From Chitinophaga sp. YR627 (lineage in GTDB: Bacteria; Bacteroidota; Bacteroidia; Chitinophagales; Chitinophagaceae): a DNA stretch of 64,000 nt. Within the stretch, counting starts at the first letter, position 1. Each line of letters opens with the position of its first letter. Shown piece after piece: positions 54,874 to 64,000 of this stretch. A program made the translations under genes and the position numbers. The notes under the pieces were generated by a model. The model was given only the letters and a program-made list of their open reading frames with translations, did not search any database and was not told where the DNA came from. The stretch is taken from contig NZ_FOUX01000001.1 of the NCBI RefSeq assembly GCF_900114995.1, positions 1,984,001 through 2,048,000 of the forward strand, read 5' to 3'.

Positions 54874-57386
54874 TCCGTATATAAAGGTTTAGCAAGCCAG
54901 GAGAATCGCATCTGTCCATAGCTCCATGGTAATGTCTGTAAAATAATATCGTAACTGCGTTGTTTTACCCGCAGTATCCAGGCTTCATCTGTCTGCCATA
55001 ACTGCCCCTCTCTTTGCAGAAAGGATGCCTGGAAACCCTCCACACTACTGTTACGCATCTTGGGCCATTGCTGCATAGCAGCTCCTAAAAGCCCCTGCGC
55101 CATCTGTTTATCTGCATCAGTGATTTCGATATCCGGGTCTAATGGTTGTTCCCAGGAAGCTTCACATAATACGCGGTTCAGCATCAACGTGTGTTCCGCA
55201 TGTCCGGTCTGTCCGTCTACGAGCAATTGTAACAAACGGATTGCCTTCTGACGGGCCTTTTCATCATTAAATTTACCCTTCGTCAGCAGTTCCAGCCGGG
55301 AGAAATAAGTAGAAAAGAAAGGATGTAACAACACCAGACCTGCATTCTGTACTGTAATCGCCTCCAGCTCTGAAGCAGCTGGCTGCAAAGGGCGGCCAAA
55401 CAGGCTTTCATAGGGTTGTGGTGCAGTTGGTGACAACGCCCTTTCAGGCTGAACCACTGCCGGACTGGCGGTTTCCGTCTGTGCAGGTAAGACCGTTTGT
55501 TTTTCTGATTTGATAAGAGCGACAGTGACCTGTTGCAGAACCGGCAATGCACTCCGGATCTGTGTCAATGAAGTCACAGTCGCCATATCATACTGCACGA
55601 TATTCTGTAACAGTTTCTGCACGGTAGTTTCGCCGTAACCGGTCAGAAACTGCGCCAGCTGACTGATATAAGATTCACTATTGTTGATCTGGATCCTGCC
55701 GGATAACCATAAAAGATTGAAACGGCGGAACAGTAGTTTTACCCGTTCTCTTTCCAGGTTATCGCTTACCAGCGTCTCCAGTAACTGCTGCCACTGTTGT
55801 AGCGCGACAATCGTGTGATTCCCCCACAATAAAGGCATTGCGTCACGCATCATTGTCCAGAAATCGTCTTCTGTCGTGTGAATGGCAACCTGTTGCAGTA
55901 CTGCGACCGGAGACAATACATTTCGGTAAAAAGCCAGTCTCTCGCTATGAGAACGCTGTTTATACTGTAGCCAGATTTCCCGGAAACTATCCCTGTGGTG
56001 AATGAAGGTATGTGGTAAGGCCTGTTGCAGGAACTGGATGGTATCCTGTTCTGTATAGCGTTGCAGCTGATGCCGGATGTTCTCTTCCAGCGGTGTAACC
56101 GGTTTATCAAATAACTGATGTACATGTAAACGGGCCTGTATCAGTGGAGGCTTCTGGTCCCACAGGTCGGCCAGTAACATGGGCCGCTTACGGAAAAGCA
56201 GGATAACGGCCTGTTTCAGCAATATATCCTGCCGGCCTTTTTGTAGTCTGCTGAACCATACGGGTAAGGGTTGTCCGACGATAAAAGAGCGAAACAGATT
56301 CACTGCCTGTTGCCATACCTCCTCCCTGTCCTCTCTTATAGGAATTGTATCATAGTTGATCCATAATAAAGGCAGCGGCACATCCGTATGCGGCACCCCT
56401 CTCAAAGGAAGCAGTCTTGGCACATTGACGTTTTCATTACCGCTATAGGGCAATACGGCAAAGTCCTGCGCATTCTCCGGGTGAATCCCCAAAGCCGCAT
56501 TCTCTTCATACAGTACCTGGATGAAGGTGACGAAAGAATCGGAAGGAATGTATTGTCTGTAAAGGTCTATCGCTCTCCGGAAAATATACAGGAGGTGTAT
56601 ATAGTCAGCGTTGAAGTGACGCGCCAGTCTTTCGAGATGACGCCGGATGAACTGTTTACGGTTGAATTGTCCGCTGTTGTCTGTCACCAGGTAAGTTAGT
56701 ACAAACAACCACACCGCGCGTTCAAACTCATTCTGTGCATGTGTTACCAGCGCCTGTTTATGATGCAGGGTTATCACCCCGGTAATGTAACCTAATATAA
56801 AAGTCGCCTGTTCTTCTTCCAGGGAAGTAATGATCTGTTGTACCGCCTGTCTGGAGAAATGCCAGGCAATCCTTCGCAGTACATACTCCTGTTGTGCAAC
56901 CTGTACAATGAAGGTAGCAAACTGTGAAGGTGAAGCTGCGATCAGTTGCAGGAGGATCGCTTCCAGTGTATTACTTTCTTCCAGTGTAGACCACCAGGGC
57001 ATACTCCCACTCAACAGATAATGGCCCAGTAAAGCATAATGCCGTTCCTGCTCTGTCCTGAAGTACAAAGGGCGCCCCTCAGTATTATTATATTGCCCTG
57101 ATTGTGCGATACGCTCACGTAATGCTTTTTCCAGGGCCTCCGGCAATAAACGGAGGAGGTCCTGTTCAAAATTGGTGTAAGGCAATGTTCCCAGGTCCAG
57201 TTCCAACTGATGTACCAGGATACTCTCTCCGGGAGATAACACCGCGTCTATGACCTTTTCTGCTGCGGCAGATAAGTGAAGATTGAACAGGCTGCTGACT
57301 TTATCCTGTAAGCCCTTTGCGCTGTCCTTGTCAGCGTACTGGATATCAAATGTCCAGCGGCGGATGATATGTTCTGCATCCGCCAT
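54858..57386 (-). CDS. Contractile injection system tape-measure protein (CIS_TMP-like)
   Basis: This is a large helical protein of 842 residues. The N-terminus HIIRRWTFDIQYADKD, the LHQLELDLGTLPYTNF-like segment (HQLELDLGTLPY) and the long alpha-helical body rich in Gln and Leu match the family annotated as contractile-injection-system tape-measure protein in Bacteroidota. It should set sheath/tube length and fill the tube lumen. It has a Leu-rich amphipathic composition, no signal peptide and no enzymatic motif. It lies directly downstream of the baseplate gene (1 bp gap). Confidence 0.82.
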   Translation of the reverse strand: MADAEHIIRRWTFDIQYADKDSAKGLQDKVSSLFNLHLSAAAEKVIDAVLSPGESILVHQLELDLGTLPYTNFEQDLLRLLPEALEKALRERIAQSGQYNNTEGRPLYFRTEQERHYALLGHYLLSGSMPWWSTLEESNTLEAILLQLIAASPSQFATFIVQVAQQEYVLRRIAWHFSRQAVQQIITSLEEEQATFILGYITGVITLHHKQALVTHAQNEFERAVWLFVLTYLVTDNSGQFNRKQFIRRHLERLARHFNADYIHLLYIFRRAIDLYRQYIPSDSFVTFIQVLYEENAALGIHPENAQDFAVLPYSGNENVNVPRLLPLRGVPHTDVPLPLLWINYDTIPIREDREEVWQQAVNLFRSFIVGQPLPVWFSRLQKGRQDILLKQAVILLFRKRPMLLADLWDQKPPLIQARLHVHQLFDKPVTPLEENIRHQLQRYTEQDTIQFLQQALPHTFIHHRDSFREIWLQYKQRSHSERLAFYRNVLSPVAVLQQVAIHTTEDDFWTMMRDAMPLLWGNHTIVALQQWQQLLETLVSDNLERERVKLLFRRFNLLWLSGRIQINNSESYISQLAQFLTGYGETTVQKLLQNIVQYDMATVTSLTQIRSALPVLQQVTVALIKSEKQTVLPAQTETASPAVVQPERALSPTAPQPYESLFGRPLQPAASELEAITVQNAGLVLLHPFFSTYFSRLELLTKGKFNDEKARQKAIRLLQLLVDGQTGHAEHTLMLNRVLCEASWEQPLDPDIEITDADKQMAQGLLGAAMQQWPKMRNSSVEGFQASFLQREGQLWQTDEAWILRVKQRSYDIILQTLPWSYGQMRFSWLAKPLYTEWTLT

Positions 57387-57387
57387 C

Positions 57388-60153
57388 CTATGGTTTTCTG
57401 TTTTTGGTCAGAAAGTCCAGCATCCTGGAGCGTTGTGCAGGGATCGTTCCACGCAGGTAGAGATCAGGTACTGCTTTCAGCCAGGGGAAATAGATATTTT
57501 CGAAATGACGCATATCGGCAATCCCCAGCCAGCGGAAGGATACTTTATAGTAAACAGGTGTTTGTTCGCGGATCAGGTCTTCCGTGAATTTTCTGAACTC
57601 CGCATATTGAAATCTTGCCGGCCAGGAAGGCAGCACGATCGTAATAGCAGGGCGGTAAAATGAATCGGGTAAGGCCTGTCCGTTTCCGGAATCGACATAG
57701 TATTCCATCTTCGGATACTGTGCATCATGTCCTGCAGCGATCATCGACAAACAACGTGCAATCTCCTGCATATCGTTGTCAAAACTGGCCGTTTGCGTAT
57801 ACAACAGACATTCAGTGGTCAGCTGCTGGTACATATCCGCAGGAGACATCGCCTCCCAGTTTGTTTCCAGCAGGCGTTTAAGGATACTTTCCCGCTCTTC
57901 GAACGTACGCATCAGCCGTAGTTCCAGCAGTAATCTGCCACCAAAGGACAAAAGTCTGAAACCGTAAGCTCTCATACGCAGCGTCGGTTTCAGCAGGGTA
58001 TGTTCTACAATATAAAAACCTTCCGAATCGGCACTGATCACCTGCAAATGCCGGATCATCTGATGCAGCGCTGCGATAGCGCCTTCACGGTCCCTGTGTT
58101 TGGCAGCAGCATGCCAGGTATGCTGACCGGGTGCTTTGTATAATACGACATAATAGCCATTAGCCTCATCTTCAACGATCCGGTAGTTAGACTGATCGGC
58201 CCCAAACTTCAACAGAGAGATCGGCTGATGACCAAAGTGATATTGCTTTGTATCGATCGCCGTATCCGGAATATCATCATTGAACCAGATGCTTTCACCG
58301 TTTACCTGCAATTGTTTGGCAATCGGCACCGGATGCCAGGCACCGGATACACTCATATCCAGATGATCCCTGTCGAATACTGCCGTCAGCGGTTGTTTCA
58401 CATCACGTTCGATATGCAGCATCTTATAGATCCATTGCTGATAACCGGAAAACACACCACTCATCTCAGGGTCCATCATATAGTTATAACCCTGGATCTT
58501 TCCTTTCAGCAATACCGGTAACTGTTGCAGGATACCGGCCTTCCAGCGTAACTCACAATTGATGCGGAGCTTTTCATCCGGTGGATGATACAGGAGATCA
58601 TACAGACTGACAGGATATCTCGGCACCACGATATTGAAACGTGCCAGCAGGTGATCAAAGATGCGGATCTTTCTTTGTTGGTATAAGGCGTCACCTTCGG
58701 ACATTTCCCGCAGGGCGCTTACATAATCATTGTCTTTATCTTTCTTGAAATCTTCCCATGTCTTACCGCTTTCCGTAAATGCTTTCAGCAGATGTTTTAC
58801 ATGCGGCACATCATATAGCGGTTGCGAGAAATAAGTCGAAGCGGGCACACTGTCTATATCCGGAGAAAAGACAGCAGCAAGATTACCCAGCTGCGCCAGA
58901 TAGTCGGCCAGGATCTGTTCGAAGAACAACAGATAAGCTTTCAGTTGCTTCGCCTGTGCGATTCGCAGCGGGGGTTCATGACTGGACAGCTGTTCCTCTC
59001 CCGTACCATAAATCGCCGGAAAGAAATGTTGTAATGAATAATACTGGGTACTGTTACGATAAGCACCTTCCAGTGAATGATCTGTCAGTCCTTTTTCCTG
59101 TGCCGTATAATGCCGCTTCCGCGTCTCTCTGATCTTACGGAACACATTCCAGAACACAGCATCACGTGAATGCTGTTCAAACTGATCACTAAAGATCCCG
59201 ATATCATTCCTTGTATCAGTGATATCGACATAAGGATAATAACCAGGTTGTATGATGATAGGTTTACTGCTGAAGTTCACCCCATCGGAAGAAACATGTA
59301 AGAATTTCACCTGGATAACGCCGGCTAACTGAGAAATGGCCTTTACCATTTCAGAAGGATCTACCTGGAGTTTTCTTTCCCGCAGGTCTTCATCCGGCAC
59401 AAATCCTTTGCTCAGTTCCGGTCCCTGATAAATATCTTCTGTGGCATAACCGGCTTCCAGCAGCTCTGCTTCTGAAATAAACCGCACCGGCGGATGTACA
59501 ACCTGTTCTATAGCATTGCATATATGAGCCAGCGTCTCCTTTACCGGGTAATGCGCATCTACCATGATCGTGGCCTTGATAGAGATATGCTGTGCCTTCA
59601 GGATGGAGATCTCTTCGAAATTCTCGCCGAGGTTCCTGTTCCGCATCAGACAGTTCCGCACCACCTCTACCATTTTCTCCGCGGCAGCGATATTGGTTTC
59701 CAGTTCCCTGGTCAGCGAATCATCTGGCTGGATCAATACCCTGAATACGCCTTTGGAAGCGCCGGGTGTATAGTCGGATGTAATGGGTTCGATCCAGACA
59801 TTCTCCACACGATCTATCTGGTCAAGTACCAGCTTCCGGAAGTCGGATACGCTGATCGGACCGGAATTCAGTATATCTGATTTGCTGAAGAATACGTTAT
59901 GCCGCGCACTGATACGGCCTTCTTTATCGGCCAGAATTTCATTGATAGGAAAATCTGTCTTATACGCCAGATCGGTCAGGGCAAAACAAAGCTGTTCCAG
60001 TATCGTGACACCGGGATCATGCAGGTTATAATCTGTCCAGACATGGCCGGATAGTTCCTGTACCAGGGTCAGGGCTTCCGCTCTGAGTCTGGTAAAGTCA
60101 AGGGTATTATCCCTTTCTTTGTCACGGCTGATCTGTAGGGGAATATGCTTCAT
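57388..60153 (-). CDS. Baseplate J-like protein of the contractile injection system (Afp12-like)
   Basis: The protein is 921 residues from ATG 60153; TTG 60159 two codons earlier opens the frame. Early conserved motif: FTRLRAEALTLVQELSGHVW followed by TDYNLHDPGVTILEQLCFAL, typical of Bacteroidota contractile-system baseplate wedge proteins. There is a long beta-rich C-terminal half. These proteins form the baseplate around the spike. Its stop codon lies 1 bp from the tape-measure start. The fiber-like gene at 60163 precedes it with a gap of about 9 bp. Confidence 0.83.
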   Translation of the reverse strand: MKHIPLQISRDKERDNTLDFTRLRAEALTLVQELSGHVWTDYNLHDPGVTILEQLCFALTDLAYKTDFPINEILADKEGRISARHNVFFSKSDILNSGPISVSDFRKLVLDQIDRVENVWIEPITSDYTPGASKGVFRVLIQPDDSLTRELETNIAAAEKMVEVVRNCLMRNRNLGENFEEISILKAQHISIKATIMVDAHYPVKETLAHICNAIEQVVHPPVRFISEAELLEAGYATEDIYQGPELSKGFVPDEDLRERKLQVDPSEMVKAISQLAGVIQVKFLHVSSDGVNFSSKPIIIQPGYYPYVDITDTRNDIGIFSDQFEQHSRDAVFWNVFRKIRETRKRHYTAQEKGLTDHSLEGAYRNSTQYYSLQHFFPAIYGTGEEQLSSHEPPLRIAQAKQLKAYLLFFEQILADYLAQLGNLAAVFSPDIDSVPASTYFSQPLYDVPHVKHLLKAFTESGKTWEDFKKDKDNDYVSALREMSEGDALYQQRKIRIFDHLLARFNIVVPRYPVSLYDLLYHPPDEKLRINCELRWKAGILQQLPVLLKGKIQGYNYMMDPEMSGVFSGYQQWIYKMLHIERDVKQPLTAVFDRDHLDMSVSGAWHPVPIAKQLQVNGESIWFNDDIPDTAIDTKQYHFGHQPISLLKFGADQSNYRIVEDEANGYYVVLYKAPGQHTWHAAAKHRDREGAIAALHQMIRHLQVISADSEGFYIVEHTLLKPTLRMRAYGFRLLSFGGRLLLELRLMRTFEERESILKRLLETNWEAMSPADMYQQLTTECLLYTQTASFDNDMQEIARCLSMIAAGHDAQYPKMEYYVDSGNGQALPDSFYRPAITIVLPSWPARFQYAEFRKFTEDLIREQTPVYYKVSFRWLGIADMRHFENIYFPWLKAVPDLYLRGTIPAQRSRMLDFLTKNRKP

Positions 60154-60162
60154 TGACAAAAC

Positions 60163-60951
60163 TTAGTGGTAGTATTCCTTCGGCATAAACGCGGTATCAT
60201 CCCAGAGACGGGTGATACGATAATAGATCTCTACATCAGGTCCATAGTTGCTGTTCGTACGCAGCTGTAAGCCATAATGATGGGTACTTCCTTTCCAGCG
60301 CAAACGCAGGCGGTTCCAGAAGAAGCCATAGTGTGCGGAGGTCTTTCTGATCCTTCCCCAGGACCATTTATTGAAAGCGCTCACGGCATAGGCATGCATA
60401 ATCGCAAAACGGCCGGAATTGCGTCTGCCAGTCCTGGCAATCACTTCAAAGGCCTGACAGTTATCCAGTCCGCCGATGATCTCATGCCATTTACCATCCG
60501 CAGGCACTTTCCCTATCCGGTAGGTTCCCACCCTTCCTTCCATGGCGATGAAACCCGTCACTTCCATTTTATAACAGGGGTTACACCGGGTACCTACGCC
60601 CATATTTCCATTCTGATGCAGGAAAAAACTCTTTGCATCGGTGGAAGGTTCGTCCGCGCCATTGGTATGCGGCTGCATACGGAAGCCCGGATTCTCCCGC
60701 TCGTCTTTCTCCATCAGAAAGAAAGGTTCCAGGTCATCGTTGGTACGATAGAAAGACACCAGGCGTTTGGAACTACCCAGGGCAGCCACCAGCATCCCGT
60801 TCTCCTCATCCTTTGAAAAACCGTCTTCCTGTTTATTGATGGTAGAGTCAATGAGGTGTGCGAAGTGGTGTTCTGTTGGCAGTCTTCCATTACGGAAATG
60901 CTCCTTCAGCTCTTCCCTGCCATATATTTTGGTGTTATTTTTCGTCGCCAT
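60163..60951 (-). CDS. Putative fiber or adhesin protein of the contractile injection system
   Basis: This 262-residue protein was not recognised as a named family. It has an N-terminal helical and beta part. The segment NGNMGVGTRCNPCYKMEVTG (residues about 114-133) resembles the GIGTTNPSYKLEV motif that starts the C-terminal domains of many phage and contractile-system fibers, here with two Cys in place of the usual Thr/Asn and Ser. A beta-rich end with aromatic residues follows. Position between the two baseplate genes (7 bp from the upstream gene's stop) suggests a tail fiber or target-recognition protein. This is inference. Confidence 0.6.
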   Translation of the reverse strand: MATKNNTKIYGREELKEHFRNGRLPTEHHFAHLIDSTINKQEDGFSKDEENGMLVAALGSSKRLVSFYRTNDDLEPFFLMEKDERENPGFRMQPHTNGADEPSTDAKSFFLHQNGNMGVGTRCNPCYKMEVTGFIAMEGRVGTYRIGKVPADGKWHEIIGGLDNCQAFEVIARTGRRNSGRFAIMHAYAVSAFNKWSWGRIRKTSAHYGFFWNRLRLRWKGSTHHYGLQLRTNSNYGPDVEIYYRITRLWDDTAFMPKEYYH

Positions 60952-60957
60952 AGTCGG

Positions 60958-63900
60958 TTATTTAGGTTGTATGGTGAGTGAAATAATTTCTCCGTCTGCA
61001 TAATGAGAATCGTCATCATCCTTATAGCTATTCCTTTCATGTTGTCCGACGATCATCTCTTCCCCGGTGATCACACCGCTGATACCGATCGGTTCCGGTT
61101 CGCGGTACCCCCATTCGTCTATCACCCGGATGGAATGATGCGGCGCAGGAATCAGCACAGCTTCAGCAGTAGAAGCCCTGACATATTCCGTATTGCTGAC
61201 AGCCGTATCCAGCATGCAATGGATATAATCGCCATTAGGATCGTCTTCTTCAAAAAAATGCACCATCGAGAAACCGGTTACATAGGAGATGTAAGGCAAC
61301 TTTTTGATATAACTCAATACGTCGGCCGTATACAGCGTACCGCCCATTTTTACTTCTGTATGTGTATCAAACAGCCAGGGCGTGAGATAACGGCTGATAT
61401 CGTTCTGTAACTGGGTAAGATAGTAGTTTTTGTCTGTCAGACTTGCCTTATCAATAAAGCGCACATCACATATGATCTTCACTTTTTCATATACCGGGTG
61501 GTGGACGGTCACTTTGATAAAGGGAGGCAGCAGGTTGGCAATGAATCCATGGATGCGATAAAGCGTTACAATATCTACATGTGGCTCTGTATTCTCGTAT
61601 TTACCGTTAAATGGCTTTGGTACTATCACCAGTTGTACATCTGACGCGGCGATATTAGTGGCACATTTTACGATCAGGATCTCCGGGAAGGCTTCGAGGA
61701 TCAGCTGAATGATATCCATAGCATACATCGGCCGGTTCTTGTGTCGCAGGCGCTCACTGACACGCACATAATACTCTTCTGTGGTCTCTGCTGGTCTGCC
61801 GCCAAAGGAAGGGAACAACTGCCATACGCGCTGTATGCCCTTTAATTCGTGCTGCAATGCCTTGATCGACATGGAAGGCAATGAAGTGGATACAATCGTA
61901 TCTGACTGGTCACGACAGGCAATCGCAGCATTGACGAAGAGTCCTTTGATCATCGGACGAAACTGCATTTCCTCCGGGGAGGACAACCGTAGCCATTGAA
62001 GCTGTTTATCCAGCCGGGTGTTACCGGCAGAATTGATCGGAGGCGTTTTCAGACTTACGATACCACTATTGAGAAATAGCTGTGTCGTATCTGTCAGTAT
62101 ATGCGAACTGTTAAAAGGCACCCAACGGTCATTATAAAGGTAACTCCAGTGCAGGTCAGGCTTTTTATTGATACGTGTATGATTGCGGTGCTTTTCTTCC
62201 AGTTGGAAAAGCAGGGAGATTTCCTCCTGTGGCTGCATACCATCCAGCCCTATATACAGACTGGACCTGTCTTCAAAGGTGGGCAACAGCGTAAAATCAC
62301 CCTGAAAAGAGGAGGGATAGGCCTGCCGGTGTCCAAAAGGATACAGGTGGAAGATCTGTAGTGTCTGCGCCTCCTCACCTGCTTTTTCCGGCTTCAGGAT
62401 CTCTGCCTGTTCCAGCACATAGTCGATGGAAATAGACTTGACCAGCGGCGTATAGGGCATATTCGGAATAGGCTTCTTTCTGCCCCATCTGCTGGCATTA
62501 TGGGCCATCACTTCAGGGAACAGCTTCATGTAGGCTTTATGTCCGAACGCGTCCTGCGGCCCTGCCAGTTCTAACCTGATAGCGCCATCATTATAGAATC
62601 CATCTGCGATAAAAGGCTCTTTATCCATTAAAGGCCTGTTCGGAAAATGGATCTTTCTGAGATCGATATTTTTAAGCGTTGACTTATCGGAAAGGATAAC
62701 CCTTCCTTTTTCGTCGGTATATGTTTTAAACAGCGGTAATAGTTGCTGCTGATTTCTCTCCGGATGTATTTCCCCGTTTTCAAATGCACTGATACCAGCT
62801 ACAAAAGAGTCGTTGGTCATACCGGCATTATAAGCGGCATAATGCTCATCAAAACCGTTTTCTACATGTGGGAGCTCCAGCCATTCCAGCTGGATACGGA
62901 AAGTCTTTGTATAGGCGTTAAAAACGTTGCTGTCGCGAATGTCGAGGAAGGAACCAATAGTAGGCTGCGGACCAAACAGCTGAAACGGATTAGCCGGACT
63001 CAGTGGTCCGGCGTTGTTAAACAGTTTCACTGAACGATAGCCTTTCACCTGTGCCCGCAGACTCACTCTTTCCAGCCATAACATCGGCAGGTAGGAATAA
63101 GGGTGATGGAAACTGTTATTGTTAAGCATCAGCCGCAATAAAGGCAGCTGACTCTGATAAGCGCCGCCATGAATTGCAGGGTCATAGAGTGCCGCCGCCG
63201 GTGCATTAACATCATACAGCAGGGTGATAAAAAAGGCGTTTGCCCCACCTGCACGGTTACTGCTGCGAATGCTGTGTTTGGGTAGCTTATGCCAGCCGGT
63301 AGCCGTTGTGTAAGAAATGACAAATGCAGACGATAACAGTTCATTCATCACCAGCGTTTCCTGTTTATTGGTCACGGCTGCGAAATTCTGTATATACGCC
63401 AGCAGCTTTTCATAAGACGCCGGTTCAAAGTAAAAGTCCAGTTCAACGGTACGTTGTCCTTCTGTCAGGTACAGCAACGGAGAGGCCAGTATCATACCCA
63501 TCTCTGTTTCTTCCATCGTACGTTTATCCCGCGGCTGGTCCTGTTGCGGTTCTCCCAGCATCGGCCAGGAGCCTACCGGCAATGCGCCTGGTATATAAGC
63601 AGCAGGCGGCGGCACAGTGTGTGTCGCGGAATAGACCTGTGCTTCCATAATATCTGACAGGTGCGGATCTTCGGTGGCTATCTGCCGGTATTTATTGACG
63701 TAGACAGTCCGGAGTGAGCGGATACTGGTATGGCTGACGCGGAGGTCATGTGCCATACGGTAGGTTACCGGAGCAGCACCTGCACCTGTTTCCACCACCA
63801 TCGCGGTTCCCTTAGGAACGGTGACCGGCATACTCTGTGGCTGCGCATCCAGGAAGATATGTACCTGATCGGGAATGGCAGGTTTCTGTTTCAGTCCCAG

Positions 63901-64000
63901 TACATTGCGGTAGTAGTAATCCTGGTGCTGGCCGGTCAGTTTATTCAGCTTGTCCTGTAAATGCCCGTACAATTGCGTAAACGCCATCAGCATACCGATA
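60958..64000 (-). CDS. Baseplate J-like protein (Afp11-like), partial at the window edge
   Basis: At least 1013 residues. The reading frame stays open to the right edge with no stop between the ATG at 63993 and base 64000, and the visible N-terminus (QLYGHLQDKLNKLTGQHQDYY) looks internal. The gene therefore most likely begins beyond the window. It carries the gpJ-like motif PLYAMDIIQLILEAFPEIL-type region (RHKNRPMYAMDIIQLILEAF) and APLTPYV-like beta strands; the C-terminus VTGEEMIVGQHERNSY has a Gly-rich hairpin. It forms baseplate wedges with the Afp12-like protein. It is the first of at least five co-directional injection-system genes. Confidence 0.85.
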   Translation of the reverse strand, partial: IGMLMAFTQLYGHLQDKLNKLTGQHQDYYYRNVLGLKQKPAIPDQVHIFLDAQPQSMPVTVPKGTAMVVETGAGAAPVTYRMAHDLRVSHTSIRSLRTVYVNKYRQIATEDPHLSDIMEAQVYSATHTVPPPAAYIPGALPVGSWPMLGEPQQDQPRDKRTMEETEMGMILASPLLYLTEGQRTVELDFYFEPASYEKLLAYIQNFAAVTNKQETLVMNELLSSAFVISYTTATGWHKLPKHSIRSSNRAGGANAFFITLLYDVNAPAAALYDPAIHGGAYQSQLPLLRLMLNNNSFHHPYSYLPMLWLERVSLRAQVKGYRSVKLFNNAGPLSPANPFQLFGPQPTIGSFLDIRDSNVFNAYTKTFRIQLEWLELPHVENGFDEHYAAYNAGMTNDSFVAGISAFENGEIHPERNQQQLLPLFKTYTDEKGRVILSDKSTLKNIDLRKIHFPNRPLMDKEPFIADGFYNDGAIRLELAGPQDAFGHKAYMKLFPEVMAHNASRWGRKKPIPNMPYTPLVKSISIDYVLEQAEILKPEKAGEEAQTLQIFHLYPFGHRQAYPSSFQGDFTLLPTFEDRSSLYIGLDGMQPQEEISLLFQLEEKHRNHTRINKKPDLHWSYLYNDRWVPFNSSHILTDTTQLFLNSGIVSLKTPPINSAGNTRLDKQLQWLRLSSPEEMQFRPMIKGLFVNAAIACRDQSDTIVSTSLPSMSIKALQHELKGIQRVWQLFPSFGGRPAETTEEYYVRVSERLRHKNRPMYAMDIIQLILEAFPEILIVKCATNIAASDVQLVIVPKPFNGKYENTEPHVDIVTLYRIHGFIANLLPPFIKVTVHHPVYEKVKIICDVRFIDKASLTDKNYYLTQLQNDISRYLTPWLFDTHTEVKMGGTLYTADVLSYIKKLPYISYVTGFSMVHFFEEDDPNGDYIHCMLDTAVSNTEYVRASTAEAVLIPAPHHSIRVIDEWGYREPEPIGISGVITGEEMIVGQHERNSYKDDDDSHYADGEIISLTIQPK

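Noticed and set aside
1..64000. tRNA, rRNA, IS elements or integrase
   Set aside because: No cloverleaf, ribosomal or transposase-like sequence was found by eye on either strand.

Overview
The window looks like a chromosomal piece of a Bacteroidota bacterium of the Chitinophaga type. This is inferred from several things seen together: a SusC/SusD pair, STN and carboxypeptidase-like domains, BtuG-type surface B12 proteins, a DUF4251 protein, a bacterial terpene synthase, and a contractile injection system with Bacteroidota-type tape-measure and baseplate proteins. Gene density is high, most genes are housekeeping or envelope functions, and several genes start with TTG. I saw no tRNA, rRNA, CRISPR array, transposase or integrase.

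Layout. 0-3 kb: secreted VOC protein, MscS channel, RhlE-type RNA helicase. 3.2-8.5 kb: a signalling and glycosyltransfer island (membrane-anchored receiver protein, GT4 glycosyltransferase, sigma-54 activator with receiver domain, Hpt protein). It is interrupted by a 1.5 kb non-coding array of alternating GC-rich hairpins. 8.5-13 kb: small stress and envelope genes and a histidine kinase. 13-20 kb: SusD/SusC pair and a double-OmpA protein. 20-27.3 kb: glutamate/dicarboxylate-type symporter, SDR, AhpD-like protein, unknown secreted protein, M1 peptidase. 27.4-32.3 kb: hybrid kinase, terpene synthase, then an actin-like protein followed by a bactofilin. 32.5-35.3 kb: NamA-like ene-reductase, cold-shock protein, GH20-like protein. 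35.4-41 kb: a cobalamin-riboswitch-controlled vitamin B12 surface-uptake operon. 41-45 kb: an STN protein with a 16-residue repeat solenoid, then aguB-aguA. 45-50.6 kb: an A+T-richer two-gene module (RecD-like helicase plus TPR/OB-type protein) behind a large palindrome built from 11-bp units. 50.8-53.4 kb: two L,D-transpeptidases. 53.5-64 kb: the end of a contractile injection system operon, read on the minus strand and running off the right edge.

The most unusual points are these. (1) The actin-like protein has its phosphate-1 motif at the C-terminus instead of the N-terminus, as if circularly permuted, and sits directly upstream of a bactofilin. (2) The helicase/TPR-OB gene pair has an internally duplicated C-terminal domain in the helicase and an 11-bp-periodic palindromic array upstream. 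(3) The alternating hairpin array lies between 5.1 and 6.57 kb. (4) An A+T-rich repeat family, mostly in inverted pairs, always sits at gene 3' ends and supplies some of their stop codons. None of these has been tested by a database search here; functional readings are family-level inference from visible motifs.
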